A stretch of DNA of 64,000 nt, from positions 1,860,001-1,924,000 of the forward strand of contig CP050901.1 of the NCBI GenBank assembly GCA_050916095.1, given 5' to 3'. Source of the DNA: JANPCX01 sp050916095 (GTDB lineage: Bacteria; Pseudomonadota; Gammaproteobacteria; Burkholderiales; Burkholderiaceae_C). The translations under genes were made by a program, and so were the position numbers. Each line of letters opens with the position of its first letter. Within the stretch, counting starts at the first letter, position 1. Of this stretch, positions 1-7,321 are shown piece by piece. The notes under the pieces were generated by a model. The model was not told the DNA's origin and searched no databases. It was given only the letters and a program-made list of their open reading frames with translations.

Positions 1-684
1 GTTGAAGCACTGGCTTCGGAGCTTAAGAAACCTTTGACCACGCAGTATGTGGTTGCGACGGGAGCCAAAAGATTGGAGGCCATCGTCAGCGGTCAGGCCG
101 ATTTGGAATGTGGATCTAGCACCAACACGCCACAGCGCCGTGAGCATGTGGCCTTTGCTTTGTCCCACTATGTGGCGGGAGCTCGCCTGCTCATTCCGTC
201 GAACTTGAATGCCACGAAGGTGGACGAGATGGAGGGAAAAAAGATCGCGACCTCCAAGGGAACAACTGCATCTAAAGTTTTGCGCGAACGTATTGCCGAA
301 AGACTTCTGCGTATTGAGCACGTTGAAGCAGAGTCGTCACCCAAAGCGTTTGACATGCTCATGTCAGGCCAGGTGGACGGGTTTTTCAATGACGACGTTC
401 TGTTGTCTGCACGCCGAGCGCGGTCTTCGGACCCAAAGGCGTGGAAGATCGTTGACAAAACCTACACCGTTGAGCCCATGGGCATCATGTTTCGCCGCAA
501 CGATCCGGGGATGAAGCAGGTGGTTGACCGTGTGCTCAAAAAAATGATGGCCTCGGGCGAGTTGCAAAAACTTTATGACGCCTGGTTTGTGCAGTTGGTG
601 CCAGGTGAAACGCAGGCACTGGAGTTGCCCATGAATGCATTGACCCGGGACTATTTCCGGCGTCCTGTTGAGTTGTCTTTTTAA
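1..684 (+). CDS. Amino-acid ABC transporter periplasmic binding protein (5' end outside window)
   Basis: Solute-binding protein of the bacterial family 3 type (PF00497). It would bind a polar amino acid in the periplasm and deliver it to an inner-membrane permease. The frame is open from base 1, so the signal peptide and first lobe lie upstream of the window. The visible part has the family hallmark ADLECGSSTNTPQRRE (ligand carboxylate-binding region), then a hinge and second lobe ending in a typical LQKLYDAWF helix. It ends 10 bases before the ATG of an ABC ATPase that is its natural partner; the permease genes are presumably upstream. The substrate cannot be read from the sequence. The neighbouring isoaspartyl peptidase makes aspartate/asparagine-like compounds a reasonable guess only. 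Confidence 0.88.
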   Translation, partial: VEALASELKKPLTTQYVVATGAKRLEAIVSGQADLECGSSTNTPQRREHVAFALSHYVAGARLLIPSNLNATKVDEMEGKKIATSKGTTASKVLRERIAERLLRIEHVEAESSPKAFDMLMSGQVDGFFNDDVLLSARRARSSDPKAWKIVDKTYTVEPMGIMFRRNDPGMKQVVDRVLKKMMASGELQKLYDAWFVQLVPGETQALELPMNALTRDYFRRPVELSF

Positions 685-694
685 GGTGAAGCTG

Positions 695-1435
695 ATGTCA
701 TCCCAACCCCTCTTGGAAATAGAAAACCTGCACAAGTGGTTCGGCAAATTCCACGCCCTCAAGGATTGCTCGCTGCGCGTTCACAAAGGCGAAAAAATCG
801 TGATCTGCGGCCCGTCTGGCTCGGGCAAATCCACTTTGATTCGCTGTGTGAACCAGATTGAACGGCACGAGGCGGGGGACATTCGTTTCAATGGCGTCAA
901 GCTCGACGACTCGCGTGCCGCCGTGCAGGCCCGCAAAGGCATTGGCATGGTGTTTCAGCAGTTCAACTTGTTCCCCCATCTGACCATATTGAACAACCTC
1001 ATGCTGGCACCCACCCTGGTACAAGGTTTGTCTGCTGGCGAGGCACGCGCCAAAGCGATGGAGTTGTTGGCTCGCGTGCGCATTGCCGAGCAGGCACCTA
1101 AGTTTCCGGGTCAGTTGTCCGGTGGCCAGCAACAGCGCGTGGCCATTGCACGTTCGCTGGCGATGTCGCCGGAATTGATGCTTTTTGACGAGCCCACTTC
1201 TGCGCTCGATCCCGAAATGGTGGGCGAGGTACTCGATGTGATGCAAGACTTGGCCCGGCAAGGGATGACCATGATCGTCGTGACCCACGAAATGGGTTTT
1301 GCGAAAAAGGTGGCCGACCGCGTGGTGTTCATGGAAGACGGCCGCATCCTGGAAGACCAGGCGCCGTCGAAGTTTTTCGAGAACCCACAAAGCGAGCGCA
1401 CCCGAGCCTTCCTCGGAAAAATTCTTCAGCACTAA
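695..1435 (+). CDS. Amino-acid ABC transporter ATP-binding protein (GlnQ-like)
   Basis: Cytoplasmic ATPase that powers polar amino-acid uptake, 246 aa, the normal length for GlnQ/HisP proteins. Motifs in order: Walker A GPSGSGKST, Q-loop VFQQFNLFPHLT, signature LSGGQQQRVAIARSLA, Walker B LMLFDEPTSALDPE and switch His in VVTHEMGFA. The frame is open further upstream, but the ATG at 695 has AAGGTGA just before it and avoids overlapping the binding-protein gene, so it is preferred over the start at 668. It follows the binding protein directly and is probably in one operon with it and the downstream peptidase. Confidence 0.95.
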   Translation: MSSQPLLEIENLHKWFGKFHALKDCSLRVHKGEKIVICGPSGSGKSTLIRCVNQIERHEAGDIRFNGVKLDDSRAAVQARKGIGMVFQQFNLFPHLTILNNLMLAPTLVQGLSAGEARAKAMELLARVRIAEQAPKFPGQLSGGQQQRVAIARSLAMSPELMLFDEPTSALDPEMVGEVLDVMQDLARQGMTMIVVTHEMGFAKKVADRVVFMEDGRILEDQAPSKFFENPQSERTRAFLGKILQH

Positions 1436-1445
1436 GGCCTAGCAA

Positions 1446-2411
1446 ATGACTTATGTATTAGCGCTCCACGGAGGGGCGGGAACGATCCAGCCGGGTGATC
1501 CTAACGAGAGTGCGTACCACGAGGCCATGCGGGTAGCGCTGCAAGCGGGCGAAAAAGTATTGTCGGCCGGTGGATCATCAATGGATGCAGTGGTGGCCGC
1601 TGTGATGTCCATGGAAGACTGCCCTCTGTACAACGCGGGCCATGGCGCCGTCTTCAACTCAGCAGGGGAACACGAACTCGACGCCGGGGTCATGGACGGC
1701 CGCACCTTGGCGGCCGGCGCGATTGCCGGTGTGCGTACGGTTCGTCACCCCATTGAAGCGGCCAGGCTGCTGATGGACGAAGGCCGTTGTGTCTTGTTAT
1801 GTGGCGCCGGTGCTGACCAGTTCGCCGAGGAAAAAGGCTTGGTCCCGGTACCCAATCATTTTTATTCCACGGACCACCGCTTGAAACAGCTCCATCGCGT
1901 TCGGGCCGTAGGGAGCCAGGCCATGGCACTGGACCATGGTTTGGCCTCTTCTCAGAACCCGGAATTGGTCAACGCCAAGATGGGGACGGTGGGCGCCGTG
2001 GCGCTGGATTTGCATGGCAATCTTGCAGCGGCCACTTCAACCGGTGGCATGACGAACAAAAGGGTGGGTCGGGTGGGTGATACGCCCATCGTGGGCGGTG
2101 GTGTTTATGCCAACAACCGCAGTTGTGCCGTGTCGGCCACCGGCACCGGTGAGCAGTTTTTGCGCGCCTGCGTGGGCCACGACATCCATGCCCGCATGGT
2201 TTACGGTGGCGCGACGCTGGTCGATGCCGCAAAAGCGGCCATGATGGAGACGGTCGCCGGGTTGGGTGGCGTGGGCGGCGTGATTGCCATCGACTGCCAA
2301 GGCGCGCTGGCCATGCCCTACAACAGTGTGGGCATGTACCGGGGGTGGCTGCGCCAGGGCGAGGCGCCGCAGACACGGGTGTTTGCGGATTCCTCTGTTG
2401 AGTTTGCATAG
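1446..2411 (+). CDS. iaaA: Isoaspartyl peptidase / L-asparaginase (Ntn-hydrolase, plant type)
   Basis: Threonine-type N-terminal nucleophile hydrolase that cleaves beta-aspartyl dipeptides and asparagine after autoproteolysis into two subunits. The 321-aa length matches E. coli IaaA. Seen: N-terminal LHGGAGTI, the GHGAVFN block, and the autocleavage site MG/TVGAVALD with Thr181 as predicted nucleophile, followed by a TSTGGMTNKRVGRVGDTPIVGGG stretch lining the active site (key residues G-G-M and R-x-G-D-xP). It starts 10 bases after the ABC ATPase stop, so import and hydrolysis are probably co-expressed. Substrate preference (dipeptide or asparagine) is not decidable here. Confidence 0.93.
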   Translation: MTYVLALHGGAGTIQPGDPNESAYHEAMRVALQAGEKVLSAGGSSMDAVVAAVMSMEDCPLYNAGHGAVFNSAGEHELDAGVMDGRTLAAGAIAGVRTVRHPIEAARLLMDEGRCVLLCGAGADQFAEEKGLVPVPNHFYSTDHRLKQLHRVRAVGSQAMALDHGLASSQNPELVNAKMGTVGAVALDLHGNLAAATSTGGMTNKRVGRVGDTPIVGGGVYANNRSCAVSATGTGEQFLRACVGHDIHARMVYGGATLVDAAKAAMMETVAGLGGVGGVIAIDCQGALAMPYNSVGMYRGWLRQGEAPQTRVFADSSVEFA

Positions 2412-2512
2412 CCTGAGCACAGAAAGTGCGCTTGAGCGCTCTAGCCTCCGTGGCGGCATTGCCGCGAAACGCAGGAATGACCCTCCATGAATTTCAATGA
2501 AAGCAAATTGCC

Positions 2513-3934
2513 ATGAGTGACATTCAATCCATCGAGGCCACCCGGCTGCTGGCCACTTGGGCAACGACCGTTTCAAACCAATGGAACCCCAAAGTTCGTG
2601 CCATTGCCGAACAAGAGTTGGAAGACACGGTTGCTGCCGCCATTGCGGGCAGTGGCGACGTGGGTTGCGCGAAGGTGCGGTCCCTGTGTGAAAGCGGAGA
2701 CATCCCTGTTGTCGGGCAGCGTGCAGGAAGCAGTGCGCTGTGGGCCACGCTGCACAACGGAACCGCTGCCCACGCCATGGAACTTGACGACATGTTCTTT
2801 GTAGCGGGCGGCCATTTTGGATGCGCTGTGATTCCCGCCATCTGGGCCACGGCTTGGCAGCGTGACGCGTCGCTGGACGACATGCTCGACGCCATCATCG
2901 TCGGCATGGAAGTGATGGCCCGGGTAGGCATGGGCATAGGCCGCCCTCACATCTTGCGTGGCTGGCACGGCACACAAACCTTGGGTGCGATTGCGGCTGC
3001 GGCGGCTTGTGCGCGTTTAATGAAGTTCGACGTTGACGGGATGACCCATGCCATCAGTGCGGCCGTGTCACAAGCGGCTGGACTGAAGGTGCAGTTTGGC
3101 ACCGACATCAAACCCGTGCATGCGGGTTTTGCGGCGCAGTCGGGTTGGTTGGCTGCGCAACTGGCGGCGGCAGGCCTGCAGGGCAGTGCGGTGGCGCTGG
3201 AAGGCAAGGCGGGGTTTGGCGACCTGTATGCCGGCAACTTACCGGCTGATTGGTCGAACATGATGCAGACACACGATGTTCCTCTGGTGGTTGAAACCCA
3301 TGGCATCGCGTTCAAGCTCTACCCCAACTGCGCGTCGGCGCACCGTTGCATCGATGCGGTCAGGGCGATTCAAAACGAGGTGGGGTTTTCGGCAGAGGAT
3401 GTGGCTCAGGTGGTGGGTTTCGTCGGACCGGTGAACTACGAAAACCTCAAATACGCCAATCCCACAACACCTCGTCAGGCCATGTTTTCCTTGCCCTATG
3501 CCGTGGCCTCGGCGTTGCGCTACGGCACGGTGGAGCTGGCTGACTTCACACCGCAAGCCGTCAATGACCCGGAAACAAGGAAATACCTTCCACTTGTGGA
3601 CATGCAGGTCACACCTTTGGCTGAGACCGAAAAAGAAACCGCCACCAACTTGTTTGCCCATAAAGCCATCGTCAAGCTGAACAACGGCCAAATTCATGAG
3701 AAAGAGATCAAATATGCGCGCGGCATGGCCCAGAACCCACTGTCAACTTCAGAACGCCTTGCCAAGTTCAAACAATGCACGGAAGGTATCGTGCCGGCCA
3801 CACAGTTAAAAGAGCTTCAAGCTTTGCTTAAGTCACCTTGGGGCCAAAGAAGCCGGTCGTTGCTCTCGCTGTTGCAGTTTGAAGCCAAAGTGGATGATGG
3901 GTCTCGGTTCTGTCGCGTGGCAAAGCGACAGTGA
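2513..3934 (+). CDS. MmgE/PrpD family protein
   Basis: 473-aa member of the MmgE/PrpD family (PF03972), which includes 2-methylcitrate dehydratase, cis-aconitate decarboxylase and iminodisuccinate epimerase. Seen: the family-typical NGTAAHAMELDDM near residue 85, GRPHILRGWHGTQTLG, LKVQFGTDIKPVHAGFAAQSG and KLYPNCASAHRCIDAV. There is no prp cluster nearby, so a methylcitrate role is unlikely. The neighbours (amino-acid transporter, isoaspartyl peptidase, VOC and YciI proteins) suggest a catabolic lyase or epimerase acting on a dicarboxylic or amino-acid derivative, but the substrate is unknown. The stop overlaps the GTG start of the next gene (GTGA). Confidence 0.85.
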   Translation: MSDIQSIEATRLLATWATTVSNQWNPKVRAIAEQELEDTVAAAIAGSGDVGCAKVRSLCESGDIPVVGQRAGSSALWATLHNGTAAHAMELDDMFFVAGGHFGCAVIPAIWATAWQRDASLDDMLDAIIVGMEVMARVGMGIGRPHILRGWHGTQTLGAIAAAAACARLMKFDVDGMTHAISAAVSQAAGLKVQFGTDIKPVHAGFAAQSGWLAAQLAAAGLQGSAVALEGKAGFGDLYAGNLPADWSNMMQTHDVPLVVETHGIAFKLYPNCASAHRCIDAVRAIQNEVGFSAEDVAQVVGFVGPVNYENLKYANPTTPRQAMFSLPYAVASALRYGTVELADFTPQAVNDPETRKYLPLVDMQVTPLAETEKETATNLFAHKAIVKLNNGQIHEKEIKYARGMAQNPLSTSERLAKFKQCTEGIVPATQLKELQALLKSPWGQRSRSLLSLLQFEAKVDDGSRFCRVAKRQ

Positions 3935-4371
3935 CAGACGTACCTGACGCAGTCCGAGCTCGACAGATGCCAGCCCTCGGCGTAGGCCATGTGAACCTGG
4001 TGGTTCCATCCACCAAGCTGGAGGTTCTTCGTATCTTCTACTGCGACGTGGTGGGACTGACCATAGGTCATCGGCCCCCATTGGAGCGCAACGGCTATTG
4101 GCTTTATGCAGGTGCACGTGACGTGCTTCACCTGACCGAGCCTTTGGAGGGCGAGGTGCGTCAACTTGCAGACGGTGCCACCACCTATGACCACCTTGCA
4201 TTCCAATGCCAGGACATGGCTGCATCGGAGGGCTGGCTCAAGTTGTTCGGCGTACCGTATCGAAAAATCCGCGTGCCTGAGCAGCCGAAGATTCAGTTGT
4301 TTTTCCGTGATCCTTTAGGACACGGCGTGGAACTGGAGTTTGTCGCTGACGACCGAACAGTTACCCGGTGA
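3931..4371 (+). CDS. VOC (glyoxalase/bleomycin-resistance fold) family protein
   Basis: 146-aa single-domain vicinal-oxygen-chelate protein. Seen: start VGHVNLVVPSTKLEVLRIFYCDVVGL (first beta-alpha-beta module, possible metal His), YDHLAFQC in the second module and the closing strand FFRDPLGHGVELEF with the usual Glu ligand. The family includes isomerases, dioxygenases and epimerases, so the reaction is not predictable. Starts at GTG, overlapping the previous stop by four bases, which implies translational coupling with the MmgE/PrpD gene and a role in the same pathway. Confidence 0.82.
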   Translation: MTDVPDAVRARQMPALGVGHVNLVVPSTKLEVLRIFYCDVVGLTIGHRPPLERNGYWLYAGARDVLHLTEPLEGEVRQLADGATTYDHLAFQCQDMAASEGWLKLFGVPYRKIRVPEQPKIQLFFRDPLGHGVELEFVADDRTVTR

Positions 4372-4390
4372 TCGATGGAGGAAAACTGAA

Positions 4391-4684
4391 ATGCGGTTTG
4401 TGGTGATTTTTGAGGACAGCCCCGACATGGTGGCCGTGCGTCTCAGGCTAGAGCCAGAGCACCTGGCCTTTCTGAACGCCCACCGCGATGAAATTCCCAT
4501 GGCCGGCGGTTTGCGCCATGAACACGGCGGTGCCTACGTCGGCGGGCTGTGGGTGTTTGAAGTGGACGGCAAGCAACGTGCGGTAGAGCTAATTGAACAG
4601 GACCCTTATTTCATTGCCTGTCCGCGTGCCTACCGGCTGTTGGCTTGGGGCAAAGCACTGCCGCAGTACCTGGTGACGCTTTGA
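4391..4684 (+). CDS. YciI-like (YCII domain) protein
   Basis: 97-aa small alpha/beta protein of the YCII family. The core is MRFVVIFEDS...LRLEPEHLAFLNAHRDEIPMAGGLR, with the family HxxxL-type helix and a putative active-site His/Asp pair (AHRDEI). The ATG at 4391 is preferred because GGAGGAAAA lies just upstream; the frame is open to 4340 but that would run into the VOC gene. Last gene of the plus-strand catabolic operon; it converges on tolC. Such proteins are often fused to or next to catabolic enzymes. No reaction is assigned. Confidence 0.8.
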   Translation: MRFVVIFEDSPDMVAVRLRLEPEHLAFLNAHRDEIPMAGGLRHEHGGAYVGGLWVFEVDGKQRAVELIEQDPYFIACPRAYRLLAWGKALPQYLVTL

Positions 4685-4709
4685 AAGCGTTTTCCAGGTT
4701 CGCCGTCCA

Positions 4710-6074
4710 TCAGGGCCGCAGCAAGCGGTTCGCCGCCTCCACATCCGCCGGTTTGAGTTGCCCCGCTGCCTGCCGCAGCTTCAGGCCATTGAGCACCACG
4801 TCATACCGCGCCTTGGCCAGGTCGCGCCTTGTGGTGTAGAGCTGGGTTTGTGCATTCAGCACGTCCAGGTTCACGCGCACGCCTACTTTGTAGCCGAGTT
4901 GGGTGGCTTCCAGGGCGAGTTTGCTGGACGACTCGGCCGCTTCCAGTGCGGCCACTTGGGCCCGGCCCGACTCCACGCCGAAGTAGGCGCTGCGGGTGGC
5001 CTGGGCGGTGGTGCGGCGGGCGGCTTCCAGGTCGTTGCTGGTTTTTTCTTCCAGGACCAAGGTTTCTTTGATGCGGTTTTGCACCGACAGGCCGGAGTAC
5101 AGCGGCCAGTTCAGTTGCAGGCCTGCCGTGGCGGTTTGTGTGGTGCCAGGCACAGAGGTCACGCCGGTGGTACCGATGAATTTATTGACACCTGCGGTGG
5201 CCACCGCGTCCAGCGTGGGCAGGTGACCGGCGCGGGCTTTTTCAGTCTCCAACTTCGCAATGTCGGCGGCCAGTTGAGCACGTTGCACCGCAGGGTGCAA
5301 CGCTGCTTGGCTCACCCATGCGTCAACTGATGCAGGCGTGGTGGCGGGCAGTGCCACGGGTGTGGCCAACGGGTTGGGCGTGACACCACTGCGGCCTACC
5401 AGCACATCGAGCGCAATACGTTTGACGCGCAGATCGTTCTCGGCCGCGATTTCTTGGGCGGTGGCCAGGTCGAACTTGGCCTGTGCTTCCCGGGTGTCGT
5501 TGATGGTTTGGGTGCCGACCTCGAAATTGCGCTTGGCGGAGGCCAGTTGTTCCGCAATGGCGGTTTTGTTGGTGCGTGTGGTTTCCAGCGCGTCTTGCGA
5601 GGCCAGCACATCGAAATAGGCCTGGGCCACACGGACGATCAAGTCTTGTTCGGCGGTTTCCAAATCCCATTTGGATAACTCCAGCGTGCGCTGGGCTTGG
5701 GCTATGGTGACGCGGCTGGTTTTGTTGTACAGCGGCTGGCGCCCTTGAAGTGTGGCGGCGTTGGTGGTGGAGCCCCGGTTCACGCCGCTGGGTAACTCAC
5801 TTTCGGAGCGGGTGCTGCTGCCCACCAGGGTGGCCGTGGGGCGCAAGAGCGCGTCAGACTGGGCGGCTTTGTAGCGGGCGGAGTCGGCCAGGCTTTTGGC
5901 GGCCAAGTAAGTCGCGTCGTATTGGCGGGCGGCTTCATACAGTTGCAGCAGACTTTGCGCTTGTGCGACACCACTGGTGGCCAAACCCAGCGCCACGAGG
6001 AGCGCGCTGCGTTTCCATGAAACGATGGGCGGGGCAGTGATGGGGCACTTGGTGGCAGATCGCAAAACAAACAT
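4710..6074 (-). CDS. tolC: TolC-type outer-membrane efflux channel
   Basis: 454-aa outer-membrane factor that forms the exit duct for RND/MFP pumps and type I secretion. An N-terminal signal peptide ends near GLATSGVAQA/QSLLQLYEAARQYD, followed by two OEP repeats (PF02321), each with long heptad-rich helices; the first repeat begins LYEAARQYDATYLAAKS, which is TolC-like. The length fits the family. It is the last gene of a minus-strand series (tetR, MFP, RND pump, Pcm-like, rhodanese, tolC), so it probably serves the pump encoded upstream as well as other exporters. Confidence 0.92.
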   Translation of the reverse strand: MFVLRSATKCPITAPPIVSWKRSALLVALGLATSGVAQAQSLLQLYEAARQYDATYLAAKSLADSARYKAAQSDALLRPTATLVGSSTRSESELPSGVNRGSTTNAATLQGRQPLYNKTSRVTIAQAQRTLELSKWDLETAEQDLIVRVAQAYFDVLASQDALETTRTNKTAIAEQLASAKRNFEVGTQTINDTREAQAKFDLATAQEIAAENDLRVKRIALDVLVGRSGVTPNPLATPVALPATTPASVDAWVSQAALHPAVQRAQLAADIAKLETEKARAGHLPTLDAVATAGVNKFIGTTGVTSVPGTTQTATAGLQLNWPLYSGLSVQNRIKETLVLEEKTSNDLEAARRTTAQATRSAYFGVESGRAQVAALEAAESSSKLALEATQLGYKVGVRVNLDVLNAQTQLYTTRRDLAKARYDVVLNGLKLRQAAGQLKPADVEAANRLLRP

Positions 6075-6136
6075 GGCGTTCTTTCAAGAGTGGAAACACA
6101 AAAACAAGTTGAACCGCAAAGCCGCACCGGGCGGGC

Positions 6137-6466
6137 TCAGTACCGAGGGACTGCTGGATCGACCAAGGTGGACCAGGCGTCGATACCGCCACTGAGGTTG
6201 ACCACATCGCTCCAGCCCGACGCTTCCAGGTAGTGGCCCACCTGTGCGCTGCGCACCCCGTGGTGACAAATGCACACCGTGGTTTGGTTTTGCGGCCACT
6301 GCTGCATCTCGTGGGGGACCTGGTTCATGGGTACGGCTCGCATCTCGACACCTTGCAACGCAATGGATGCCTGGGCGACCTCCCACGGCTCGCGTACGTC
6401 CAGCAGCACCGCATCCGGGTGCTGTGACAAGAATTCAACGAGTTCTGTGGGGTGCAAGGACTGCAT
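6137..6466 (-). CDS. Rhodanese-like domain protein
   Basis: 109-aa single rhodanese domain (PF00581). Seen: LHPTELVEFLSQHPDAVLLDVREPWE at the N terminus and the active-site loop CHHGVRSAQVG, with the catalytic Cys in VCICHHGVRS, then LEASGWSDVVNLSGGIDAW. It would transfer sulfane sulfur or act as a sulfur/cyanide relay in the cytoplasm. It starts 14 bases downstream of the Pcm-like gene and precedes tolC; the functional link to efflux is not evident from the sequence. Confidence 0.88.
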   Translation of the reverse strand: MQSLHPTELVEFLSQHPDAVLLDVREPWEVAQASIALQGVEMRAVPMNQVPHEMQQWPQNQTTVCICHHGVRSAQVGHYLEASGWSDVVNLSGGIDAWSTLVDPAVPRY

Positions 6467-6480
6467 GGGTCAAACGCGGG

Positions 6481-7146
6481 TCAGAACTGAAAACGGCTGG
6501 GCTCTTCAAACCCGGGTAAACGGGCAGACACGGTGTCAAAAAGCTGTGTGGCGTGCACGCTGCCTTGGGTATTGCGGCTGTAGAGCGTGGCCTGCATGAC
6601 GGGCTCTTGGCCCACGATGGCCAGTAAACGGCCGCTGGTGGCCTTGAGCTGGTTGAACAAGGCTTTGGGCACAGCAGGAACTGAGCCTGCGAACAGCACC
6701 ACATCAAAGGGCGCTTGGTCTGCCAGGCCGTTGGCCATGTCGCTGCTTTTAACTTCACGCAGCACCACGTTGGTCGAGCCGGCTTGACTCAGTGCCGCTT
6801 TGGCAAGATGCAGGATGTCAGCGTCGCTGTCGATCACGGTGACTTGTTGCGCTTTGTGGCCCAGCAACGCCAACAGGTAGCTGGAGTTGGCACCCAGCAC
6901 CAGCACACGTTCATGTTTGTGAACCGCGAGTTCTTGCGCCAAACGTGCTTCCACTTTGGGGCTGAGCATGAAGCGGCCGTGGGGCAGGGGCACTTCCGTG
7001 TCGACAAAAGCCAAGGCGCGGTGCGGCTCGGGCACGAAGTCTTCGCGTTTGAGCACGGACAGCAGCGAGAGGATGGACGGATCCAGCACGTCCCAAGGGC
7101 GAATTTGCTGCTCAATCATGTTGAAGCGGGCTTGTTCAATGTTCAT
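6481..7146 (-). CDS. Protein-L-isoaspartate O-methyltransferase family protein (Pcm-like, divergent motif I)
   Basis: 221-aa Pcm-family protein. Start MNIEQARFNMIEQQIRPW and the region REDFVPEPHRALAFVDTEVPLPHG are typical of Pcm. The SAM-binding motif I reads VLVLGANSSYLLALLG where active enzymes have a G-x-G-S-G-Y loop, so methyltransferase activity is doubtful. The open frame extends 68 codons upstream into a dispersed repeat, but the ATG at 7146 matches the family start and is used here. It lies between the RND pump and the rhodanese-tolC pair on the same strand. Confidence 0.82.
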   Translation of the reverse strand: MNIEQARFNMIEQQIRPWDVLDPSILSLLSVLKREDFVPEPHRALAFVDTEVPLPHGRFMLSPKVEARLAQELAVHKHERVLVLGANSSYLLALLGHKAQQVTVIDSDADILHLAKAALSQAGSTNVVLREVKSSDMANGLADQAPFDVVLFAGSVPAVPKALFNQLKATSGRLLAIVGQEPVMQATLYSRNTQGSVHATQLFDTVSARLPGFEEPSRFQF

Positions 7147-7197
7147 TTTTTTCCTCTGAAAGTCTGTACGTGATTCAGTAAAACTCTGTTCCCGGCT

Positions 7198-7268
7198 CCG
7201 TTCGCCCTGAGCTTGTCGAAGGGTAGCGCGTGCCACCTCGCTGGCTTCGACAGGCTCAGCCCGAACGG
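7198..7268. repeat. REP-like inverted repeat (CCGTTCG family), copy 1
   Basis: Imperfect palindrome: CCGTTCGCCCTGAGCTTGTC at the left and the reverse complement of the same motif ending in CGAACGG at the right, about 20 bases between arms. Intergenic, between the RND pump and the Pcm-like gene on the minus strand. One of ten copies found by eye in this window. Confidence 0.8.
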
Positions 7269-7321
7269 TGCGGTGGGACTGAGGCATGTCACTCATCAGG
7301 TATACGAATGGGTGAACGATT

